Positions 6,701 through 11,453 of a stretch of 11,453 bases of DNA are shown here, in pieces. The notes beneath the pieces were generated by a model, which was given only the letters and a program-made list of their open reading frames with translations, was not told the DNA's origin and made no database searches. The stretch spans positions 44,565 through 56,017 of the forward strand of contig CAJUCB010000005.1 in the NCBI GenBank assembly GCA_910584805.1. The letters are read 5' to 3'. This DNA is from an uncultured Oscillospiraceae bacterium. GTDB taxonomy: Bacteria; Bacillota; Clostridia; Oscillospirales; Oscillospiraceae. Each line of letters opens with the position of its first letter. Within the stretch, counting starts at the first letter, position 1. The position numbers and the translations under genes are program-made.

Positions 6701-7521
6701 TAAGCAGGGAGGAGAGCCTCTTTGTCAACCGCTTCACCGCCCCAGAGGGGGTGGTGCTGGTGGTGGACGACCACGAGCTGAACTTGCGGGTGATCCAGGG
6801 CCTGCTGGGGCCCTACCAGTTGGAGGTCCACACCGCCCGCTCCGGCCAGGAGGCCTTGGAGCAGGTGACCCAGGTGTGGCCGGACTTGATCTTTATGGAC
6901 CACATGATGCCGGACATGGACGGGGTGGAGGCCACCCGGCGCATCCGGGAGATGGGGAAGAAGGACCCCTACTTTGCCGTGGTGCCCATCCTGGCCTTGA
7001 CGGCCAACGCCATGAAGGGCGTCAAGGAATACTTCCTGGCCAACGGCTTCAACGACTTCCTCTCCAAGCCTGTGGAGCTGCCTGCCCTGGATGCCATTCT
7101 TCAGGCCTGGCTGCCCCAGGACAAGCAGGAGCCGGTGGAGGCCACTGGCCAGAGGACCCCGGAGCCCCCGCCCCCGGAGCTCACCGGCCTTCCGGGGGTG
7201 GACGCCCAGCGGGGGATGGGCTACTGCGGCACGGCGGCGCTGTACCGCAAGACCCTCCTGCTGTTCCGGGACCAGCTCCCAGGCCGGGGGGAGCGACTGC
7301 GCACCACCCTGGAAGCCGGGGACTGGGCGGGCTATACCGTGGAGGTCCACGCCCTCAAAAGTGCCGCCCGCTGGGTGGGGGCCATGGACCTGGGGGCCCA
7401 GGCGGAAGCCCTGGAGCTGGCCGCCAAAGCCGGGGAGACGGCGCGGCTTCAAAGGGAGACCCCGGCGCTGCTGGAGGCCTGCGGGGCCTTGGAAAAGGCC
7501 CTGGGGGACGTGGGGGGCTGA
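3715..7521 (+). CDS. Tripartite hybrid sensor histidine kinase (sensor-PAS-HisKA-HATPase-REC-HPt)
   Basis: A membrane phosphorelay kinase of 1268 residues. Helix 15-36 and helix 286-308 flank an extracytoplasmic region (about 37-285) resembling the double-Cache-like sensors of clostridial kinases and cyclases. Residues 340-735 look like two or three PAS-type modules joined by helices, including a charged coiled coil at 575-605. The dimerisation helix has the phosphorylated H765 in MSHDIRTPLN. The ATPase domain shows NLGSNAVKYT (N-box, 878-887), DTGVGI (914-919) and GTGLGLSI (944-951). The receiver has D1018/D1019, phospho-acceptor D1062, T1096 and K1118. After a Pro-rich linker, the HPt domain has H1212 in HALKSAARW. 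Every relay residue is present, so it should be active, passing phosphate to a response regulator encoded elsewhere. It starts at a GTG six bases after the copA stop, in the same frame, with no good ribosome site; an ATG at 3784 would cut into the first helix. The signal is unknown; copper is suggested only by position. Confidence 0.93.
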   Translation: MGEKKPRQGERQIWGFVRTVAILMACFAATILILQLELDKRNEREALAALPGVASQSGAGIASHLSGLVSHLQTAAQVLPVQDGQDSTTATVLETLTRSVDFVQTGLRLPDGSALLDDGRRHDTLAWTERSAGELPGGRFLLGRAEQIDLGSGPLWVVRLFVEVPNSGGCLLFGSVALDSLSAKALPYAQDGTQSLLLFEAASGALLLDHLHDPPAVGEVFYDAVCMDQDQAGLLRQTGEQEGVQAISRPDGKRLYLCIQRTQIPGWSLCVAVREEAVGSAVSIPSTFAYGLLLVLYGVAAVALLLYQSMRERSVRGELDREVARRNSVMNAALPASDVQVFELLTTGLLRLFTPQSGQREQLKATVGTHKELLAYINCSGQWEPAFAAALERAAWGQDSEVELQTQGDEGAWLRVRMEPLLNNEEIRAIGTIRDITGEVLERQRQETMNKLLDRMMEGTVAGIEVSLETDQWKMLWGWENYRHILAVVAEDQPYSSFLLEGLLPTVHPRDREGYRLLMDRRALLSASINGKNRLAHDYRVRTEQGHGYEWHSTEIYFFRDSMSRQVKCSFFIRPVNQAKQRELEEKRRLEEKEQALFLQAKQLVESEDELDFVHVIADYYQAIYAVNLDEDRVRGIKLPEYFAALLERSDNRLSSTFSAYCQELLDPEYVAAFQAATDFDAIRDALDLGRQVELTYRKQDGTWVGMQVFPMPEYGPQTPETLWVFEDETETVNLRKQEERASLAARAAEAANEAKSQFLANMSHDIRTPLNAILGMSELGLREADPEGKDNCFQDIRGSGRILLENINSILDLSKIEAGKVELHPVRYGILSTLHDCITTLRMRAQEKGLAFSAQVEETIPATLFGDDVNICHIIMNLGSNAVKYTQAGAVTLSVGWLPGEGERGKLVIHMKDTGVGIRQKDIPSIFRSYFRLEQGGNRRIEGTGLGLSICKQLVELMDGELGVESQVGIGSDFWVRIPQTVIDPAPCGPYQGQVSREESLFVNRFTAPEGVVLVVDDHELNLRVIQGLLGPYQLEVHTARSGQEALEQVTQVWPDLIFMDHMMPDMDGVEATRRIREMGKKDPYFAVVPILALTANAMKGVKEYFLANGFNDFLSKPVELPALDAILQAWLPQDKQEPVEATGQRTPEPPPPELTGLPGVDAQRGMGYCGTAALYRKTLLLFRDQLPGRGERLRTTLEAGDWAGYTVEVHALKSAARWVGAMDLGAQAEALELAAKAGETARLQRETPALLEACGALEKALGDVGG

Positions 7522-7547
7522 GGGTTCCTGCCACAAGCAGCAGATAG

Positions 7548-7587
7548 AAAAAGGCCAAGCCTATGGAAAAATAGGCTTGGCCTTTTT
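7548..7587. terminator. Strong bidirectional terminator between convergent operons
   Basis: A 17-bp perfect stem (7548-7564 with 7571-7587) closes the loop GGAAAA. It is A-rich at the left foot and T-rich at the right foot, so each strand reads a GC-rich hairpin followed by five Ts. It ends the copA-kinase transcript on the plus strand and the lepB-rqcP transcript on the minus strand. Confidence 0.93.
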
Positions 7588-7623
7588 GGCGCTTTTGTGT
7601 ACCCCCATACTGGGGCTGGTCTT

Positions 7624-7866
7624 TTAGGATAGCTCTCTGTACATCAGGGCGGCATTCTCCTTGCCCTTGAGCTCTGTGGTGGAGAGGACCTCCACCTGGA
7701 CCGTCCGGGCGCCGAAGCGGATTTCTAGGGTGTCCCCCTCCTTCACGTCGTAGGAGGCTTTCACAACCCGGCCGTTGGCGGAGATGCGCTCGTTGTCGCA
7801 GGCCTCGTTGGCCACGGTGCGCCGCTTGATGAGACGGGAGACTTTGAGCCATTTGTCCAGTCGCAT
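7624..7866 (-). CDS. rqcP: RqcP/YabO-like S4-domain RNA-binding protein
   Basis: The 80-residue protein is almost entirely one S4 fold: MRLDKWLKVSRLIKRRTVAN at the N-terminus, then RISANGRVVKASYDVKEGD (28-46) and LEIRFG (47-52). It matches Bacillus YabO/RqcP closely in length and order, as I remember it. In Firmicutes, RqcP binds stalled 50S subunits and works with RqcH to add C-terminal alanine tails to incomplete chains for degradation. It acts in the cytoplasm on the ribosome. AAGGAGGT precedes the ATG by six bases and overlaps the stop codon of the signal peptidase gene, so expression is probably coupled. In Bacillus the gene lies in the mfd-yabP-yabQ-divIC region, and none of those neighbours is present here. 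An HslR-type heat-shock S4 protein is the alternative, but the small size and sequence favour RqcP. Confidence 0.88.
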   Translation of the reverse strand: MRLDKWLKVSRLIKRRTVANEACDNERISANGRVVKASYDVKEGDTLEIRFGARTVQVEVLSTTELKGKENAALMYRELS

Positions 7867-7878
7867 GGTGACACCTCC

Positions 7879-8556
7879 TTATACCAGCATCCGGAAGTCC
7901 TGGAAGGGGAGCAGGACGCAGATGGCCCGGCCTAAGATATAGCGGGTATCCACGGTGCCCAGGTCCGCGTTGCGGCTGTCGGCGGAGGCGTTGCGGTTGT
8001 CGCCCATGACGAACACCGAGCCCTGGGGGACCTCCCAATAGGTGCCCCGCTCCTTGTCGCTGCTGGGCATGAGCATGGCCTCGTTGATATAGGGCTCGTC
8101 CAGGGGGACGCCGTCCACGTAGACGGTGCTGGTGCTGTAGTCAATCTCCACCGTCTGGCCGCCCACGGCGATGACCCGCTTGACGATGGGGCTGTCAATC
8201 TCGGCAAAGGACTTGCGCAGCACCACGATGTCCCCCTGCTCCGGCTCATAGTTGATACATTGGAGGAAGAGCAGGTCTCTGTGGTGGAGGGTGGGGACCA
8301 TGGATTCGCCATCCACGTTGATGACGCGGGCGAAGAATGCGAACACCACCACCAGGAACACCAGGGCCATGGTGAGGGCTTGGAGCCAGGTGAATAAATC
8401 GGTGGCCAGGTCCGTTTTTTTCTTTTTCTCATCCGTTGGAGGGGTGGGAGCTGCGGCGTTGCCGTCGGGCTGGTTGGCCCCCTCTGGCAGATTGGAGCCG
8501 TCGGGAAGCTGGGGGTCCTCAGGCAGGGGCGCCGCAGTGTTTTGGGTTTCAGACAT
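7879..8556 (-). CDS. lepB: Signal peptidase I
   Basis: This membrane serine peptidase (S26 family, 225 residues) removes signal peptides from exported proteins on the outer face of the membrane. A single helix (about 55-76) is followed by the catalytic serine S85 in GESMVPTL and the general-base lysine K126 in VKRVIAVGG. The conserved GDNRNASADSR (185-195) lies near the end, so all type I motifs are present. The start is supported by AAGGAG about seven bases upstream and by a promoter just before it. The N-terminus has an unusual 45-residue cytoplasmic extension rich in Pro, Asp, Asn and Gln, with a six-residue period (LPEDPQ, LPDGSN, LPEGAN, QPDGNA at 11-34) and then KKKK (44-47) before the helix. 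Twelve bases separate it from the downstream rqcP-like gene. Confidence 0.95.
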   Translation of the reverse strand: MSETQNTAAPLPEDPQLPDGSNLPEGANQPDGNAAAPTPPTDEKKKKTDLATDLFTWLQALTMALVFLVVVFAFFARVINVDGESMVPTLHHRDLLFLQCINYEPEQGDIVVLRKSFAEIDSPIVKRVIAVGGQTVEIDYSTSTVYVDGVPLDEPYINEAMLMPSSDKERGTYWEVPQGSVFVMGDNRNASADSRNADLGTVDTRYILGRAICVLLPFQDFRMLV

Positions 8557-8587
8557 AGCGAGACTCCTTCAAATCATATTTGCTCTC

Positions 8588-8616
8588 ATTATACGCCAGT
8601 TTCCCGGCAATAGCAA
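8588..8616 (-). promoter_or_regulatory. Promoter of the lepB-rqcP operon
   Basis: On the minus strand TTGCTA (-35, 8611-8616) and TATAAT (-10, 8588-8593, perfect) are 17 bases apart. The start should fall near 8581, giving a leader of about 25 bases that carries the lepB ribosome site. Confidence 0.75.
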
Positions 8617-8706
8617 TCCCAAGTTGAATGGGTTGTCTGTCTCCCGTTGTCCCCGCTGTCTGGGCAACCGCTCGCTGGCAAGGAAACGCCCCACCGCTAA
8701 GAAAAT

Positions 8707-8723
8707 CACCCTCTGCGGGAGTG
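8707..8723. terminator. Weak terminator after the YhaN-like gene
   Basis: CACTC and GGGTG (minus strand) form a 5-bp stem, one pair being G-T, followed by ATTTTC. The plus strand also has TTTT after it. It lies 15 bases beyond the stop of the ATPase gene, the right place for a terminator, but the stem is poor and some readthrough into lepB is likely. Confidence 0.35.
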
Positions 8724-8737
8724 TTTTGTCTGTTGGG

Positions 8738-10630
8738 TCAAAAGCCGGGGAGCTTGAGGGTGGTGAGGTCCCGGGCGTTTTCCAGGAGGGCAAACTCCCG
8801 GTGCTGGCAGGTGAAGAGGATCACTTGCCGCTGTTTGGACAGCTCCGTGAGCAGCTCCATGGTGATGGCCAGGTGATGGTCGTCGAAGGTCAGCAGGGCG
8901 TCGTCCAGGACCAGGGGGGTGGGCTGCCCTGGGGGGAGGAGCAGTTGGGCCACCGCCAGGCGCAGGGATAAGTAGAGCTGGTCTGCGGTGCCCCGGCTGA
9001 GATAGGCCAGGGGGCGGTCGCTGAAGCTGCCGGTCTCCCGGACGGTGACGTTCAGGCTGCGGTCCAGGTTGATCTGGTCGTATTTCCCCTGGGTGAGCTT
9101 GGAGAAATACAGGGCGGCCTGCTGGCTGAGCTGGGGGGAGAAACGGGCGTGGAGCTGTTCGTCGGCCTGGCTCAACACCTCCCGGGCCAGGGAGATGGCC
9201 TCGAAGTCTGTCTCTAGGCGGCTGCGCTCCTCTTGCAGGTTGTCCAGGCGGGCTTCCAGGAGCACAGGGTCCCCTAGGGCGGAGAGACGGCCCTCCAACT
9301 GGGAGATTGCCCGCTCTTCCGTGTGGAGGGCCTCCCGGCAGGATTCCGCCTCTGGGGAGCGGGTGGGGGCCTCCTGGCTTTGGGTGGATTCCACGGCCTC
9401 AAAGTATTTCCGGGCCTGCTCCCGCTGGGCCAGGGCGTCTTGAAGCTCCTGGTGCTGTTGGGCGTGGTTGCGCTCCTCTTCCAGGAGGTCTTGGAGCTCG
9501 TCCAGCTCCTGGCGGTCCCGGCGGTCCTTGCGCAGCTTGAACAGGCCGGTGAGAAGCACCAGCAGCCACAGGGCCCCCACGGCGGCGGCCAGGGGGATCA
9601 GGGGGGGCTGGGGCCAGGTTAGGGGATAGTCCGGCAGCAGGGGTTCCAGGTACATGGGGTTCACCACAATGTACCAGGCCGCTGCCGCCAGGGTAATCAA
9701 GAGGGATAAGAGGACGAAAACCAGGTGATGGCGGCGGCGCAGGCGCAGGGCGTATTGCAGGTCCTCCACGTCCTCCTCCATCTCCCGCTGCCCCTCCACG
9801 TCCGCCTCCGCCTGGTATTGGGACTGAAGGGTGCGGACCCGGTGCTCCGCGGCGTCCAGCTCAGTGCTGGCCTGGTCATAGCGCTGGCGGCTGCTGGCTT
9901 TGCGCTGGTCCAGCTCCTCTTTCCACAACGCATCCCAGCGGGCTTGCTCCTGGCGCAGGGCATCGGCCCGGGATTGGGCCTGGTCCAGGTCCTGGCGCAG
10001 GCCGTTGGTCTGGCGGAGGGTCTCGTTGATCTCCTGCTCCTCCTGTTCCAGCTGGGGGAGCAGGCCGGCGTTGTGGAAGCGGCGGCGGTGCTGCCAGCTT
10101 TTCAGGGCTTCGTCCGCCTCGGACCAGGAGCCCTCCTCCTCCCCGGTGGACACCAGGGCGGAAATCCGCCGTTCCAGCTCCTGGCTCTGGGTGACGGCCA
10201 GGCTGCTCTGGCGGAGAAAAACCGAGCGGTCAAAGACCTCCCGCCCTACACCGGTGAGGGTTTCCCCCAGGTTTTCCCCGGTGAGGCCGGGGACGGGGCG
10301 GCCGCTGTCCACATACACCGCGGAGAAATCCCCCATAGGGACCCCGCCCTGGGAGGTGCGGCGGACCTCAATGACGGAACCGCTATATTCACAGAGCATG
10401 GAGCCCTCCATAGGGGCCCCGTTCCAGGGGCGGTAGCGGTTCTTGTCGGCGGGGGCCCCCCGCTTGTCCCGCTGGCGGGTATCCAGGCCGTAGAGCATGG
10501 CCCGGAGGAAGGCACACCAGGTGGACTTGCCGCTGCCGTTGGCGGCACCGATGAGGGTCATGCCAGAGCCGAAGGTGAGGGTCTCCCCTTGGAGACAGCC
10601 GAAGGTGGCGGTGAGTTTCAATAGCTTCAT
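8738..10630 (-). CDS. YhaN-like AAA ATPase with coiled coils and two membrane helices
   Basis: This 630-residue protein has SMC/Rad50-like architecture. The N-terminal half-ATPase carries the Walker A motif GAANGSGKST (28-37) and a Q-loop glutamine (Q141 in FLRQSSLA). A Glu/Gln-rich coiled coil runs from about 190 to 297. Two hydrophobic helices (303-323, 344-364) are bounded by RLRRRHH and KLRKDRRDR and joined by a 20-residue Pro-rich loop. A second coiled coil (about 370-490) follows. The C-terminal half-ATPase has the signature LSRGTADQL (544-552), Walker B PLVLDDALLTFDD (572-584) and the H-loop H610. There is no CxxC zinc hook. Both ATPase halves should be cytoplasmic, with the hairpin anchoring the complex to the membrane. 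The start overlaps the upstream nuclease stop by four bases (ATGA) and has GGAGG before it, so the two proteins are probably made together and form an SbcCD-like DNA-processing complex. It is clearly shorter than Bacillus YhaN as I recall that protein. Confidence 0.87.
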   Translation of the reverse strand: MKLLKLTATFGCLQGETLTFGSGMTLIGAANGSGKSTWCAFLRAMLYGLDTRQRDKRGAPADKNRYRPWNGAPMEGSMLCEYSGSVIEVRRTSQGGVPMGDFSAVYVDSGRPVPGLTGENLGETLTGVGREVFDRSVFLRQSSLAVTQSQELERRISALVSTGEEEGSWSEADEALKSWQHRRRFHNAGLLPQLEQEEQEINETLRQTNGLRQDLDQAQSRADALRQEQARWDALWKEELDQRKASSRQRYDQASTELDAAEHRVRTLQSQYQAEADVEGQREMEEDVEDLQYALRLRRRHHLVFVLLSLLITLAAAAWYIVVNPMYLEPLLPDYPLTWPQPPLIPLAAAVGALWLLVLLTGLFKLRKDRRDRQELDELQDLLEEERNHAQQHQELQDALAQREQARKYFEAVESTQSQEAPTRSPEAESCREALHTEERAISQLEGRLSALGDPVLLEARLDNLQEERSRLETDFEAISLAREVLSQADEQLHARFSPQLSQQAALYFSKLTQGKYDQINLDRSLNVTVRETGSFSDRPLAYLSRGTADQLYLSLRLAVAQLLLPPGQPTPLVLDDALLTFDDHHLAITMELLTELSKQRQVILFTCQHREFALLENARDLTTLKLPGF

Positions 10631-11453
10631 CGGGGTTCCTCCCTTCCCTCTAGGGCCGCCAGGCCAAAGCGCACCGCCCGCTCCAACAGGGGCCGCTGGG
10701 CGGGGGAGGCCTGGGTGAGGCGTTGGTACATGCTTTGCAGGAAGAGGCCGGTGAGGGTATCCTCCTCCATCCGGGCCCAGAGGGCGGCGGCGAGGATGGT
10801 GTTGTCATAGAGCTGGGCACTGTAGAAGTGGGAGGAGGCCAGGGCGGTGAGGGCCGTCAAGTCCGGCTCGTTGCCCTCCTCCCGCTCCCCGGTGAGGATG
10901 AGGCGGACGATGTCCTTGGAGTCCGCCTGGGCGAAATAGGCTTCCAGCACCTGGCGGGGGTCCTTGCCGGTGATGTCCAGCTTGGGGGCCAGGTAGCGGC
11001 GGTGGGCCAGGGGGACGAAGTCCAGGCTCACCCGGCCATCCTCAATCTGACCCAGGTAGACCCCCTTGTCCCCGGTCTCGTCAAAACCACGGCCCTCGGG
11101 GCAGCCGGGCCAGGCGTAAAAGCTGTTCCCCACCCGTTTGAGCCCCGACGCGCTGTGGATGTGGCCTAAGGCCAGGTAATCCAGCCCGGAACCGGCGATG
11201 TCCTCATAGGAGACGGGGCCGTAACGGCTGTTGGGGGAGCTGGGGTCCCCGTGGAAGCAGCCCACCTTGACGAGGTCCTCCTTCTGGGCCTGGAAGTTTT
11301 CCAGGGGGCTGCCCAGGCGGTGGGAGCTGGTAAAGGCACTGCCGTAGACCACTACGTCCAGGGCCGGCAGGGCCACCCGCTCCGGGTCCTCCTGGGAGAA
11401 GATATGTACGTTGTCCGGCCACTGGGCGGTGCGGTAGGGGGAGCGGTCGGTGT
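10627..11453 (-). CDS. YhaO/SbcD-like metallophosphoesterase, 5' end missing
   Basis: The reading frame is open to the right edge, so only the last 274 residues are seen. The visible part starts TDRSPYRTAQWPDNVHIFSQ and has two of the metal-binding motifs of the Mre11/SbcD calcineurin-like fold: GCFHGD (64-69) and LGHIHSASG (95-103). The earlier motifs (DxH, GDxxD, GNHD) would lie outside the window. The C-terminal part, about 120 to 274, is a helical or capping region without motifs I know. Such proteins are Mn-dependent nucleases or phosphoesterases paired with a Rad50-like ATPase, and here that ATPase gene follows with a four-base overlap. A GTG at 11376 could be taken for a start, but the conserved sequence runs on upstream of it, so it is internal. 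The family is fairly sure; substrate is unknown. Confidence 0.85.
   Translation of the reverse strand, partial: TDRSPYRTAQWPDNVHIFSQEDPERVALPALDVVVYGSAFTSSHRLGSPLENFQAQKEDLVKVGCFHGDPSSPNSRYGPVSYEDIAGSGLDYLALGHIHSASGLKRVGNSFYAWPGCPEGRGFDETGDKGVYLGQIEDGRVSLDFVPLAHRRYLAPKLDITGKDPRQVLEAYFAQADSKDIVRLILTGEREEGNEPDLTALTALASSHFYSAQLYDNTILAAALWARMEEDTLTGLFLQSMYQRLTQASPAQRPLLERAVRFGLAALEGREEPR

Noticed and set aside
6265..7536. Long open frame (423 codons) on the minus strand inside the hybrid kinase
   Set aside because: Antisense shadow, Gly/Gln/His/Pro-rich, overlapping the intact HATPase, receiver and HPt coding sequence.
7602..7616. Small hairpin CCCCA-TAC-TGGGG before the end of the rqcP-like gene
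   Set aside because: It has only five pairs and no T-tract on the minus strand. The 17-bp bidirectional terminator beyond it explains termination.
8557..8737. Small gene or RNA between lepB and the YhaN-like gene
   Set aside because: The 181 bases are accounted for by a weak terminator and the lepB promoter; short frames there have no ribosome site and no recognisable product.
9338..9340. Zinc-hook cysteine in the YhaN-like coiled coil
   Set aside because: C431 is isolated, with no CxxC, and the middle of the protein is a membrane hairpin instead.
11374..11376. GTG as the start of the nuclease gene
   Set aside because: The frame stays open and family-like (SPY, QWPDNVHIF, PERV) up to the window edge, so the GTG is an internal valine.

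Overview
The window is GC-rich bacterial chromosomal DNA, most likely from a Gram-positive anaerobe of the Clostridia and plausibly the Oscillospiraceae (the Flavonifractor/Pseudoflavonifractor/Oscillibacter type). This rests on strong AGGAGG-type ribosome sites, Firmicutes-style families (a YabO/RqcP-like S4 protein, a YhaO/YhaN-like pair, a short one-membrane-segment signal peptidase I), a tripartite hybrid kinase with a clostridial-type extracellular sensor, and small palindromic hairpins like those scattered through such genomes. The lineage is inferred from style; there is no rRNA or other marker gene.

The left two thirds is read on the plus strand. Three tandem perfect hairpins, each with an AGC loop (6-68), and a further structured stretch precede a 66-residue acidic protein of unknown function. 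It probably forms a short operon with a SanA/YdcF-type (DUF218) membrane-anchored envelope protein, closed by a terminator at 1025-1062. Directly after that comes a good promoter whose start site lies in a perfect 10-bp inverted repeat (1102-1125). It drives a Cu(I)-type P1B ATPase (CopA) carrying an extra heavy-metal-associated domain at its C-terminus. That domain has its own in-frame Shine-Dalgarno and ATG, so the gene may yield both the pump and a free 68-residue CopZ-like chaperone. Six bases after the copA stop, in the same frame and without a recognisable Shine-Dalgarno, begins a 1268-residue hybrid histidine kinase (sensor, PAS-like region, kinase, receiver, HPt). A strong bidirectional terminator (7548-7587) ends this side.

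The right third is read on the minus strand and converges on that terminator. Furthest upstream is a YhaO/SbcD-like metallophosphoesterase, cut by the right edge. It overlaps by four bases a YhaN-like ATPase that has coiled coils and two transmembrane helices where Rad50/SbcC would have a zinc hook. After a weak terminator and a good promoter come signal peptidase I and an RqcP-like S4 RNA-binding protein, tightly coupled.

Most of the window is housekeeping or stress biology. The least ordinary parts are the possible dual product of copA, the copper pump joined to an orphan hybrid kinase under an operator of undetermined family, and the hairpin array at the left edge. No mobile element, CRISPR array, tRNA or rRNA is seen, and no intergenic stretch exceeds 300 bases.
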